Shown here one piece after another: positions 1 through 12,341 of a stretch of 64,000 nt of DNA. The position numbers and the translations under genes are program-made. The stretch comes from Luzula sylvatica (lineage: Eukaryota > Streptophyta > Magnoliopsida > Poales > Juncaceae), in NCBI GenBank assembly GCA_946800325.1, contig OX326957.1, positions 64,113,570 through 64,177,569 on the forward strand. The letters are read 5' to 3'. Below the pieces are notes generated by a model that was given only the letters and a program-made list of their open reading frames with translations, did not search any database and was not told the DNA's origin. Each line of letters opens with the position of its first letter. Within the stretch, counting starts at the first letter, position 1.

Positions 1-3000
1 GTAACCAAAGCAAAATACTCAATTTTCGTGTCACACTCAAAATACTGCTTAATTGAAGACTAACATACATAAATTTCAATTTTTTCAAAAATTTCTTAAA
101 AAAGCAAAAACTGAAGTTTAACACCTTCAAAAAATTCAATAAAAATATTATTATAAAAAATGTTAAATTGAAGTGTAACACAAGCATAATACTCAATTTT
201 AATGTCATACTCAAAATACTCCCTAATTGAATACTAACTAACACAAATTTCATTTTTTTCAAAAATTACTTAAAAATGCAAAAGTGAAGTCTTACCACCT
301 TCAAATAATTCAATGAAGATATTTTTTCAAAAAAATGTTAAAATTGAAGTGTAACAACAAAAAAATACTCAATTTTCATGGCGTACTCAAAATACTCCTT
401 AATTGAAGACTAACATACATAAATTTCAATTTTTTCAAAAATTTCTTAAAAATGCAAAAACTAAAGTTTAACACCTTCAAAAAATTCAATAAAAATATTT
501 TTCAAAAAAATGTTAAATTTGAAGTGTGACAGTGTGACACAAGCAAAGTACTCAATTTTCATGTCCGGCTCAAAATACTCCATAATTGAAGACTAACACA
601 CACACAAATTGCTATTTTGTCAAAACTTTATTAAAAATGCAAAAAACAGAAGACTAACACAGTACAAATATTCAATTATGATATTTTTTTTTTTAAATGT
701 TAAAATTGAAGTGTAATACAATCAAAATACTCAATTTTCATGTCGTACTCAAAATACTCCGTAATTGAAGACTGACACACACAAATTTCAATTTTTCAAA
801 ACTTTCTTCAAAATGCAAAAACTGAAGTCCACCTTCAAATAATTCAATGAAAATATGTTTTCAAAAAAATGTTAAAATTGAAGTGTAACACAAGAAAAAT
901 ACTCAATTTTCATGTCTTGCTCAAAATACTTTTTAATTGAATACTAACACATATAAATTTCAATTTTTTAAAAAATTTATTAAAAATGCAAAAACTGAAG
1001 TTTAACACCTTCAAAAAATTCAGTAAAAATATTTTTCAAAAGAATGTTAAAATTGAAGTATAACACAAGAGAAATACTCAATTACCATGTCGTACTCAAA
1101 ATACTCCATAATTGAAGACTACCACTCACAAATTTCAATTTTTCGAAACATTTCTCAAAAATGCAAAAACTGAAGTTAACACCTTCAAAAAATTCAATAG
1201 AAATATTTTTCATAAAAATGTTAAAATTGAATTGTAATATGATCAAAATAGTCAATTTGCATGTCGTACTCAAATTACTCCGTAATTGAAGATTAACACA
1301 ATCAAATTTCAATTTTTTCAAAAATTACTTAAAAATGCAAAAACTGAAGTCCAACACCTTCAAAAAATTCAATGAAGATATTTTTTTCAAAATAAATGTT
1401 AAAATTGAAGTGTAACACAAGCAAAATACTCAATTTTCATATCGTACTCAAAATACTCCGTAATTGAATACTAACCAACACAAATTTCAATTTTTTCAAA
1501 AATTACTTAAAGATACAAAAGTGAAGTCTAACACCTTCAAATAATTCAATAAATATATTTTTCAAAAAAATGTTAAAATTGAAGTGTAACACAATCAAAA
1601 TACTCAATTTTCATGTCGTACTCAAAATACTCCGTAATTGAAGACTAACACACATTAATTTTAATTTTTTCAAAAATTTCTTAAAGATGCAAAAACTGAA
1701 GTTTAACACCTTCAAAAAATTCAATAAAAATATTTTTCAAAAAAATGTTAAAATTGAAGTGCAATACGATCAAAATACTTCATTTGCATGCCGTACTCAA
1801 AATACTCCGTAATTGAAGACTAACACACACAAATTTCAATTTTTTTTAAAAATTTATTAAAAATGCAAAAACTCAAGTTTAACACCTTCAAAAAATTCAG
1901 TAAAAATATTTTTCAAAACAATTTTAAAATTGAAGTATAACACAAGCGAAATACTCAATTATCATGGCATACTCAAAATATTCCGTAATTGAAGACTGAC
2001 ACACACAAATTTCCATTTTTTGAAACATTTCTTAAAAATGCAAAAACTAAAGTTTAACACCTTCAAAAAATTCAATAAAACTATTTTTCAAAAAAATGTT
2101 AAAATTGAAGTGTAATACGATCAAAATACTCAATTTGCATGTCGTACACAAAATATCCCGTAATTGAAGATTAGCACAATCAAATTTCAATTTTTTCAAA
2201 CATTACTTAAAATTACAAAAACTGAAGTCTAACACCTTCAAATAATTCAATGAAGATATTTTTTTCAAAAGAAATGTGAAAATTGAAGTGTAACACAATA
2301 AAAATACTCAATTTTCATGTCGTACTCAAAATACTCCTTAATTGAAGACTAACACTCACAAATTTCAATTTTGTAAAACATTTCATGGAAATGCAAAAAC
2401 TGAAGTTTAATACCTTCAAAAAATTCAATAAAAATATTTTTCAAAAAAATGTTGAAATTGAAGTGTAACACAACCAAAATACTCAATTTTGATGTCGTAC
2501 TCAAAATACTCCTTAATTGAAGACTAACACACACAAATTTCAATTTTTCAAAATTTCTTAAAAATGCAAAAACTGAAGTCTAACACCTTCAAATAATTCA
2601 ATGAAGATATTTTTTCAAAAAAATGTTAAAATTGAAGTGTAACACAAGAAAAATACTCAATTTTCTTGTCGTACTCAAAATACTCCTTAATTGAAGACTC
2701 ACACACACACAAATTTCAATTTTTTTAAAAATGTATTAAAAATGCAAATACTGAAGTTTAACACCTTAAAAAAATTCAATAAAAATATTTTTCAAAAAAA
2801 TGTTAAATTGAAGTATGACACAAACAAAATAATGAATTTTCATGTCGTACTCAAAATACTCCGTAATTGAAGACTAACACACACACACAAATTTCTATTT
2901 TGTCAAAAATTTCTTAAAAATGCAAAAACAGATGACTAACACCTTCAAAAAATTCAATTATGATATTTTTATAAAAAAATGTTAAAATTGAAGTGTAATA

Positions 3001-4137
3001 CAATCAAAATACTCAATTTTCATGTCGTACTCAAAATACTCCGTATTTGAAGACTAACACACACAAATTTCAATTTTTTCAAAAATTTCTTGAAAATGCA
3101 AAAACTGAAGCCATAACACCTTCAAATAATTCAATGAAGATATTTTTTCAAAAAAAATGTTAAAATTGAAGTGTAACACAATATAAATACTCAATTTTCA
3201 TGTCGTACTCAAAATACTCCTTAATTGAAGACTAACAGGCATAAATTTCAATTTTTTCAAAAATTTCTTAAAAATGCAAAAACTGAAGTTTAACACCATC
3301 AAAAAATTCAATAAAAATATTTTTATAAAAAATGTTAAAATTGAAGTGTAGCACAAGCAGAATACTCAATTTTAATGTCATACTGAAAACACTCCGTAAT
3401 TGAATACTAACTAACACAAATTTCATTTTTTTCAAAAATTACTTAAAAATGCAAAAGTGAAGTCTTAACACCTTCAAATAATTCCATGAAAATATTTTTC
3501 AAAAAAATGTTAAAACTGAAGTGTAATACGATCAAAATACTTCATTTGCATGTCGTACTCAAAATACTCCTTAATTGAAGACTAACACACACAAATTTCA
3601 ATTTTTTTCAAACATTTCTTAAAAATGCAAAAACTGAAGTTTAACACCTTCAAAAAATTCAATAAAAATGTTTTTCAAAAAAATGTTAAAATTGAAGTGT
3701 AACACAATCAAAATACTCAATTTTCATTTCGTACTCAAAATACTTCATAATTGAAGACTAACACACACAAATTTAATTTTTTTTCAAAAGCACCTTAAAA
3801 ATGGAAAAATTGAAGTCTAACACCTTATAAAAATTCAATTAAGATATTTTTCTTAAAAATGTTAAAATTGAAGTGTAACACAATCAAAATACTCAATTTT
3901 CATTTCGTACTCAAAATACTCCGTAATTGAAGACAAACACACACAAATTTCAATTTTTTCAAAATTTTCTTAAAATTGCAAAAACTGAAATCTAACAATT
4001 TTAAAAAATTCAATTAAGATATTTGTTTCAAAAATGTTAAACTTTAAGTGTAACACAAACAAAATACTCATTTTTCTTTTTCTACTCAAAATACTCCGTA
4101 ATTCAAGACTAAAGCACACAAATTTCCATTTTTTTAA
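1..4137. repeat. AT-rich tandem satellite, ~170-180 bp monomer, first orientation
   Basis: Direct reading shows the same unit again and again: an 'aatactcaatttt(c)atgtc' box, a 'ctcaaaatactccgtaattgaag' box, a 'cacaaatttcaattttttc' box, an 'aaaatgcaaaaactgaag' box, then 'acaccttcaaaaaattcaat' and 'aaaaatgttaaaattgaagtg'. Box starts near 13, 187, 364, 547 and 726 give a period of about 174-182 bp. Copies differ by scattered substitutions and small indels. Short open frames inside are by-products of the repeat and no gene is supported. Whether this is centromeric, subtelomeric or interstitial cannot be decided here. Confidence 0.93.
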
Positions 4138-4655
4138 GGTGTTAGACTTCACCTTTTTGTATTTTGAAGAAAGTTTTGATAAAACAGAAATTAGTGTGTA
4201 TTAGTCTTCTATTTCGGAGTTTTTTTAGGACAATATGAAAATTGAGTATTTCGCTCGTGGTATACTTGAATTTTGATATTTTCAAGAATATATGATAATT
4301 TATTTGTTTCGAATGTGTTAGACTTCACTTTTTCATTTTACAGTATTTTTGGCGAAAAAACAGAAGTTTGTGTGTGTTAGTGTTCTATTTCGGAGTATCT
4401 CGAGGACAACATGAAAATTGAGTATTTTGCGAGTGTTATACTTGAATTTTGCCATTTCCAGGAATATATGATAATTGATTTGTTTTGAATGTGTGCGACT
4501 TCACTTTTTTCATTTAAAATAAATATTTGAAAAAACTGAAATTTTTTTGTGTTAGTATTCTATTACGGAGTATTTCGAGGACGACATGAAAATTGAGTAT
4601 TTTCCTCGAGTTATACATCAATTTTGACATTCTTTAGAAAATGTGATAATTCATT
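4138..4655. repeat. Same satellite, inverted orientation (proximal part)
   Basis: From about 4138 the monomer is read as its reverse complement ('aggtgttagacttcac', 'cttctatttcggagta', 'gaaaattgagtatttt'). The change of orientation follows a truncated forward unit ending 'aaatttccattttttt'. The block is cut at 4655 by copia element A, whose TCATT target duplication occupies 4651-4655. Confidence 0.88.
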
Positions 4656-5618
4656 TGTTGGGTATCGGTGTCACTACCGAGCCCCGCGCAGCGGATTATG
4701 AGGCCCGGTCCGACCCGATCCCGAGGACCACGTCAACGACCCGAAAGTACGAATCATGAAATGCATCTAACCTATGAAATTAACTCTTAATTCATAGAGA
4801 ATCATACCGCGTGAAATTGATCACGGAGACGGGTTGACTCTATTAGCTGCTGCTTGCTTCGATTCCGGCGACACGCACGTCCCACGCCCGCGCGATTCGA
4901 CACCTAATGCGAAGCTCCGATTTGTCGTATACAACCGGAATTTATCCGGTTCGTCTCCGACCTTGCTCGTCCTTGCTCTCGATTGATCACAGTCGAAGAT
5001 CTTAACTTAGATCTCTCTACTCGTATCCACCTCGAGCTAACGTCTCTCGGTTGCGGCGAATTCCCCTAAAATTCCCGCAAGCTTGCTCAAATCTTTAATC
5101 CCTTTTCTCCAACTTGTCCAACAAGTTTTTCTCTCTTCTCTAGATCTAGATTACTGGCTTCAGCATCAGAAGGGAGAAGAGAGAGAGAAAGGTTACAGAG
5201 ATTATATAATCAATCTCTGAATTAATGAGTATTAATGAGTATCAAAAACTGCTAATCCAGAATTCGGATCACTGTCCGTCATGACGCACGATATGGTGCG
5301 TCATGACGCACAAGTCACATTTACTTGGATATAGCCGTTATACAGTGTACCGTCATGACGTAGGATAACGTCCGTCATGACGCACCACCGTCATGACGCA
5401 CAACTTGGTGCGTCGTGACGGTATACTCACAGATTGGCTTTTCTCAGAATTACTCTACTGTGCGTCATGACGCACAATATGGTGCGTCATGACGCACCAT
5501 GTAATTTCTGCCAGATTTGCATAATCTTATTATGCATCCAATCGTTCCGACGAACACGTATGTTTGTCTACACTCATTTGTACATTCAACTAGTTGATCT
5601 GTAACTGTATTTCCTTCA
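4656..5618 (-). repeat. LTR of element A (3' LTR in element sense)
   Basis: 963 bp, plus-strand start 'tgttgggtatcgg' and end 'gtatttccttca', repeated at 11379-12341 with no difference seen. In element sense it begins TGAAGGAAATACAG and ends CCCAACA, the same termini as element B. It holds eight palindromic CGTCATGACG-type sites at 5277-5494. Confidence 0.95.
5277..5494. repeat. Palindrome array in element A LTR (CGTCATGACG type)
   Basis: Sites start at 5277, 5299, 5351, 5373, 5389, 5411 (variant CGTCGTGACG), 5463 and 5485. Starts are 22 bp apart within the pairs 5277/5299, 5351/5373, 5389/5411 and 5463/5485. The longest copies extend to a 16-bp perfect palindrome, GTGCGTCATGACGCAC. Two such copies flanking AATATG (5461-5498) can form a 16-bp stem with a 6-base loop. 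The array recurs at 12000-12217 in the other LTR. Confidence 0.93.
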
Positions 5619-5631
5619 GTCTCCCACTCAG
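5619..5631 (-). other. Polypurine tract of element A
   Basis: The reverse complement of 5619-5631 reads ctgagtgggagac and lies directly against the 3' LTR, where the plus-strand primer is expected. Element B has the same gagtgggagac before its 3' LTR. Confidence 0.8.
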
Positions 5632-8600
5632 TTCAAGATCCAACTAAATAAAGTACTAGTGTACATCTCATGTACACATAACCTTAGAGATTGAAATTTA
5701 AGCCCGAAATAAGACAGCTCTATGTGTGACCGCGTAGGTTCGTATCAAGCAATGGTAGTGAACTTATGCCTAAGCTCACGGGCTAATGAGAGGGATCTAG
5801 GAAGAAATCCATCATAGCTTTCCCACGTTGAAAACGAAAATGATTGTGATCATTTATACCCATCTCGAACGGTGGTGTTTAGTTCTCTTGTTCACGATAT
5901 CCGTCAATCAAAAGGCACGGTAATAGTCATCCTTATAATTTGATTGACTAAACTTATTGTCTCGATACCGAATTGAATCAACAAACACAATCGATATTAA
6001 CAATTTAATATCATTGACTCTGGCCAGAGATTTCGTTGATCAATTCATCGATAGGCCTAAGGGATATCTCTTTCTCTCGAAAGGAACAATTTCTATCTTG
6101 ATGACTCACATCAAATTCCGTGTTTCAGATAATACCCGATCATAATCCCATGACCATCCTGTTACAGATGGTGGAAGATTATATCTAAGCATTATGTTAC
6201 GCACGAAAAAATGATCCATGATCATCTCAAGTGTGAAGAACTAAGACCCCATTCGTTACGATTCCATCTACAATGACTAAACCATGTCATGGTATCGCAC
6301 TTTTGGTCAAGTCACAATATGCATAACCTAATGCATATCCATATTCCCGATTTGACAAACTCTTTGTCCTATGATTAGCAAAACATAATCATCACCTCGG
6401 CGAATATGCTAGTGTACATGTTAGTCTATTATCTTATAATAGATATACTTATCACATAAGTATCCTAATCATGACTAGGGACGTTTTTGAAATATAACTT
6501 TTGAAATGTGACGGTTTTACTTAGCATGATCACGTATCACGTAGACGCTCACACAAGTCATAAATCAAGGTTCGTGTAATCAAATTACACAACCACGCAC
6601 AAGTTTTCATATAAGTATAAATGCAAGTAAAATTTTTGAATTTTTGAAATGCACTAATATAGAGTAAGTATTGGTTGATACAGCGTTTACACCTATAATC
6701 TCTGCTAGGATTATAATCTGCGATGACTATCGGTATTAGATAACTATACCTCAAATCTATTCCTCCTCTAGGTATCTCTATACCTATAGTCTTCGCATGA
6801 CATTCATGCTTAACTAGGAAGAAAACAGTTTTTGTAAACGGTTCCGCTACGTTCCCGTTAGTGTCAATTTTTTGTTAGGTATCTAATACCTATTTAAATA
6901 TAAGTTTGAGGGGTTATGTTATTTCAGTTTCTTTTGGTTTATTTTATTTCGACCATCGAAATAGATAACCAAAGAATCCTATTACTTGGGTCAATACCAA
7001 GTATGATCAACACCTTGATCCATAACGTTTCCATTTCGGCTTCGTAAGCCGCATTGAAATCAAATTCCATCGTAGAATTTTCATTTTTTTAGTTGTTGTG
7101 AAACTTTTCCATACAACTTCAATTTAATTTAAGCAAAATATGTACACATTTCGTAAATGTGTTGTATTTTTGGAGAAATGCTATCGGTATAATCCTTTCT
7201 AAAAGGATATTGTTTATTAATTTCAATATGAATCCGAGTTTTTAAATGTTGCATAACTATTATGCATATGTAAAGTATAACCATTATACAACCATATTAA
7301 ATTGTTTTCGTTCGAACCAACCATATGAAGTATTCGAAACGAAATATTCTCTGGATTCGATTGATAATTACGACACTTAATATGAACAATATTTAAAGAT
7401 TAGTACATATCATGGCGTATTTGGAATATTCTATTGTCGAAACATAAAATATCCAATTTTCTACTTTTCTTTAATTCGATGTCGTACATCGATCCTCAGA
7501 AAAACTTCGCCATTCGACATTTGGAAGAAATCCGATATTGGATTTATGTACTGAAAACCATTTTCAGTGTTTTGTCGATGTACATACTTCAATTCAGATC
7601 GAGAAATTTTAAATCTATCTTATAGATTTTTATGCTTATCTAATAAGTTGTCTCGTCTGAATTTTCATAGCGAAACGACAATCGTTTCCTACGAATAATA
7701 TATCGTTCATATATTTTAATATAAGAAATGTATGTGGATCCCACTAACCTTCACATCTACACAAAGCTTTTCTTTTGCTCTTGATAATATTATAACTAAT
7801 TATAATTTTATCAGAATAAAATTCCAATTTCATGAATTATTCTTCAATCCATCATATGAATCGTTGAAATTTGTATACTTTTCTTTTGATTCTTACGAAT
7901 TCCTCCTTGAATCATGAGGACATCCCTAGCAACTCTTGCTTTGAGTTCCCCTTTAATGCCTTAAGCATCTTCGATTCAAAGCTTTTAAGCATCCCTATGA
8001 AGCTCGGGAATCGTCATGTTCATCGAATGCATGTGATATTTCATCACGAAAGTGGAAAAAATCGGTGACAATGCACACAAGATCAAATCTTGTTGCATTA
8101 TTGGTGACAGATTTTCTCCCAATTTCTCGAGACGATCAATCTACATTTGTACCTTTAACACGTGAGTACTAACCAAAGATCCGTTAGGCATCTTACAGTT
8201 AACCAACTCCTTTAATGTATTGAACCTTTCAATACACTCTTGCTCTTGGAACATTTCCTTGAGCGCCGCGTTAATCTTGTACGCATCCGAATGAATCAAG
8301 CTTGATTATTTGTGAAACCTTTTCTTCATGATCATATCATGAATTCTCGAATCTCATAAACATTCTTGCTTTGTAAGTATATATATTCCAATCCACGTTA
8401 GCTTTCACTTTGAAAACTCACTTACATCATATGGGTCATACCCTAAGGAATGTTTAAACCAAGTTCTAAACTTGATGACATGCATGGATTGAATCATGAA
8501 TTCCATGGCACTATGCCATGTGAAATTTTTATACTTTATAGCATCATTTTAGTCCATCGACTCATCATGTATGAGATCGATTCGTTTGTCACATTCTTTG

Positions 8601-10538
8601 ATAAATTCACAATTTATCGATTCGTGACGTGTCTAAATTGATCTATAAAATCGCTTTGTGACCTTGACTTGGATTCATCAACTTTTGATGAAATTCCAAT
8701 CATATTCATCGGTTCAAATGTCCCGTTTCGAGTCTCGAACCTTTCGAGATCGATTCATCTCCCACTAGTCCGCATAGATATACGTGACATTAAGTTCCAA
8801 ACTTATGCACATTAAGTCCTCCTCTAAGAAGGTATCTTTTCGAACTATGAAAATCTTATTTTCATTGGGATATGAAAAATTTGGCATTCTTTAATTTATT
8901 CAAGAATACTCAATAAATGAACATATTAAATTTGAGATTTAATTTATCCAAAACCAGTTTTCGGATTAAATCTTCAAATCTTACAAAAGATAATCATCGG
9001 AAGTTTTTATTAACATTGAACTATTAACGTGCCCGACTTTGGCCTGAAACCACGTTAATCCTCAATTTAATTTCTTTCCGATCCATATCACATATGGGGT
9101 CTTTTGCACCGACTTAGAAGGTATGTGATTAACCTTTGTCTTAAGGGTAAATTTCCAAATCTTATTTGAAAAATTAATTTTGATTTATCATCTATCAAAC
9201 AATGTCCAACAAAGTTTGATTCCTCTTTTCGAACACATTAATCTACATTGATGTTCCGAATTAATATAACTTATGAAACTTTTCCATAAATTTTCAAGAT
9301 GATTATCATACTCATAGCTTAAAATGTTCGTCTCTTCGATCTTATCGAAAGACTTTGATTTTCTCGCTTAGCTGACTTCGTATTTCATTTCGAAACGTTT
9401 TTGAACCATTCAAAATTATGTTTCAAACGCATTAAATAGATATCTTTATATCTACAATAATCGTTAGTAAATATAATGAAATATTTGTAGCCTCCTCTTG
9501 CCTCCGAACTTACTTATTTACCTACATTCAAAATGTTTGGTTTTTGATAAGTCTTTGACCGTTTTTCCAACCTTTGGAATGACACTTTTATCATCTTGAT
9601 TAATTAACAAGTCTTGTACTTGTCATGCGAATCTTATTCGAATAAAACTAGTATTCCATCCAATGGATTCTAGAAATGTATATCTCATACACATTTTCAA
9701 GATGATAATGTCAAAAGAAGCTATTTCTATCAACTTTTGGATTAATCACCCTTAGACTCTTGTTTCTTATAAATCTTCAAACTCTTTTGAAGGTTCGTGT
9801 CTATGTATGTCAACATTTGATATACAATATTATTTGACTTCTTCTCAAGTTTGTCAGATTTTTGCTTAAATTATTATTCTACATGAATTATGACATTGAC
9901 AACTAACCGTGCGTACTTATTCTATATGCTTATATGATATGAAATATGTTATTTTTATCAAATCAATAACCCTAATATTGATTCGGGATTCTTAATCCAA
10001 TAGCACTTCAAGACCCATATTTCATGATCCTCCCATAAGTGACTTTGGCCGACAAATGGGATCTCACTATTTAGGTAGGATAAATCCAATCACATCCAAT
10101 GTGACTCTTGACCCATTATAGGATTTAGGTATCAAACCATATCATATATGATTCGAATTCCGTTTGTGCATCCTAACTATGCCCCGAACCCCAATCGGAT
10201 TGGCTTGGACGGTTAAGTCACAACCATATTCACGTATCGTTCAATTGAGCTACAAATGCGCCCGACTTTGGCCTGAACCCGCATTTGTCCCCAATCAACG
10301 CTTGCCTCTCACGTTGATACATACAACAATGCACGCCCGACTTTGGCCTGAAACCGTACAAGGTGTGATGACCAACCTCGGAGGTTGTGAACATGGAAGG
10401 CATTTTATGACTTAAATATTATGCAGGGATTTATGTGATATAATCTAATTATATCATTGAGCAAGTATATCATGATGAATGAACATAATTAATAATTATT
10501 AGAACCAAAATAAATAAATCAGAAAAAATTACATGGTG
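5632..10538 (-). pseudogene. Decayed interior of element A (gag-pol remnants and 3' untranslated region)
   Basis: No open frame longer than about 80 codons on either strand. Homology is by comparison with element B: 8760-8850 matches B's integrase-end region in reverse complement, and 10020-10150 matches B's 57490-57620. The 18-mer gcccgactttggcctgaa occurs three times (9032, 10259, 10334), and B has three related motifs in its own interior. No intact retrotransposon protein can be read. Confidence 0.7.
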
Positions 10539-11137
10539 CGTCATGACGCAACATAACGTCCGTCATGACGCACAGTACTAAATTGGATTTTCTTTGACTT
10601 CCGTCATGACGCACAACTTGGTGCGTCACGACGGACCTCACTCGTTCGTCATGACGCCATAGAGTGCGTCATGACGGACAATACAAAACAATTTTGTTGT
10701 CCAATCCAGAGAGTTTTTCAGGTCCGTCCGTCATGACGGTTGGTTACTACCGTCACGGCGGACTGTGACTGACCGTCATGACGCCAGACGGTGCGTCATG
10801 ACGCACTGTACAAAATAATTTTGTCCAGTTTGCCAGAAACTTTTCAAGTTCTTCCGTCATGACGGTTGGTTATACCGTCACGACGGACTGTTCTGGTCCG
10901 TCATGACGCCAGAGGTTGCGTCATGACGCACTGAACAAAACCATTTTGTTCGGTTTGCCAGAGAGTTTTTGGGCTTCTACCGTCACGACGCACCAAACGG
11001 TCCGTCATGATGGTACGAACTTACACAGTGCGTCGTGACGCACAACTTGGTGCGTCATGACGGACTGAGTAACGCCTCAGATCCAACTCTTGGATTTCCC
11101 GTGTGCGTCATGACGCACCAAATCGTGCGTCATGACG
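10539..11137. repeat. Palindrome array in element A leader
   Basis: About 20 copies of CGTCATGACG or one- to two-base variants (CGTCACGACG, CGTCGTGACG, CGTCACGGCG, CGTCATGATG), arranged as about ten pairs. Starts within a pair are 20-22 bp apart, most often 22 (10539/10561, 10602/10624, 11106/11128). The block lies between the primer-binding site and the gag region in element sense. The bases just inside and outside a pair tend to be complementary between its two members, which lengthens the possible stem. Confidence 0.92.
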
Positions 11138-11365
11138 CACCAGACCTGAATTTCATATTTACTTCTGATTTTCGATCGTTTCCAAAACGATCAATCATGA
11201 ACAATTCATGATTACTTCTAGATTCTTTTGATCATCTTATGATCAAATACTAGCAAGTTTTCTATGGTCCTAATTTTACAACTACATGATTATGTCCTAA
11301 AATTCTACATGAAATTCCGAATAACACTTATTCGAAATCGATTCGACGATCGAATCGTGACGATC

Positions 11366-11377
11366 GCTCTGATACCA
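11366..11377 (-). other. Primer-binding site of element A
   Basis: The reverse complement reads tggtatcagagc, the standard plant LTR-retrotransposon primer-binding site complementary to the 3' end of initiator tRNA-Met. It sits one base from the 5' LTR end at 11379. Confidence 0.9.
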
Positions 11378-11378
11378 C

Positions 11379-12341
11379 TGTTGGGTATCGGTGTCACTAC
11401 CGAGCCCCGCGCAGCGGATTATGAGGCCCGGTCCGACCCGATCCCGAGGACCACGTCAACGACCCGAAAGTACGAATCATGAAATGCATCTAACCTATGA
11501 AATTAACTCTTAATTCATAGAGAATCATACCGCGTGAAATTGATCACGGAGACGGGTTGACTCTATTAGCTGCTGCTTGCTTCGATTCCGGCGACACGCA
11601 CGTCCCACGCCCGCGCGATTCGACACCTAATGCGAAGCTCCGATTTGTCGTATACAACCGGAATTTATCCGGTTCGTCTCCGACCTTGCTCGTCCTTGCT
11701 CTCGATTGATCACAGTCGAAGATCTTAACTTAGATCTCTCTACTCGTATCCACCTCGAGCTAACGTCTCTCGGTTGCGGCGAATTCCCCTAAAATTCCCG
11801 CAAGCTTGCTCAAATCTTTAATCCCTTTTCTCCAACTTGTCCAACAAGTTTTTCTCTCTTCTCTAGATCTAGATTACTGGCTTCAGCATCAGAAGGGAGA
11901 AGAGAGAGAGAAAGGTTACAGAGATTATATAATCAATCTCTGAATTAATGAGTATTAATGAGTATCAAAAACTGCTAATCCAGAATTCGGATCACTGTCC
12001 GTCATGACGCACGATATGGTGCGTCATGACGCACAAGTCACATTTACTTGGATATAGCCGTTATACAGTGTACCGTCATGACGTAGGATAACGTCCGTCA
12101 TGACGCACCACCGTCATGACGCACAACTTGGTGCGTCGTGACGGTATACTCACAGATTGGCTTTTCTCAGAATTACTCTACTGTGCGTCATGACGCACAA
12201 TATGGTGCGTCATGACGCACCATGTAATTTCTGCCAGATTTGCATAATCTTATTATGCATCCAATCGTTCCGACGAACACGTATGTTTGTCTACACTCAT
12301 TTGTACATTCAACTAGTTGATCTGTAACTGTATTTCCTTCA
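11379..12341 (-). repeat. LTR of element A (5' LTR in element sense)
   Basis: 963 bp copy of 4656-5618 with no difference seen by eye, followed by target duplication TCATT at 12342-12346. It carries the same eight palindrome sites (12000-12217). Confidence 0.95.

Larger units (their letters stand above)
4656..12341 (-). mobile_element. Copia-type LTR retrotransposon A, very recent insertion, decayed coding region
   Basis: LTRs of 963 bp at 4656-5618 and 11379-12341 appear identical by eye. The element is bounded by TG...CA and by a 5-bp target duplication TCATT (4651-4655 and 12342-12346) inside satellite DNA. The tRNA-Met-type primer-binding site and the polypurine tract place it on the minus strand. 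The 5.76 kb interior has no long open frame. It matches element B's interior in reverse complement at several places, for example around 8760-8850 against B near 59330-59400 (end of the integrase region), so it is a decayed gag-pol. Intact identical LTRs around dead coding sequence imply that a non-autonomous copy was moved in trans. Its leader and LTRs carry the CGTCATGACG palindrome array. Confidence 0.92.

Noticed and set aside
1082..4152. Small minus-strand frames in the satellite
   Set aside because: They recur with the monomer period and are by-products of the repeat.
10539..11137. CRISPR-like array of short repeats
   Set aside because: The repeats are 10-16 bp palindromes with variable spacing and variant sequences inside a plant LTR element; there are no uniform repeats, unique spacers of fixed length or cas genes.
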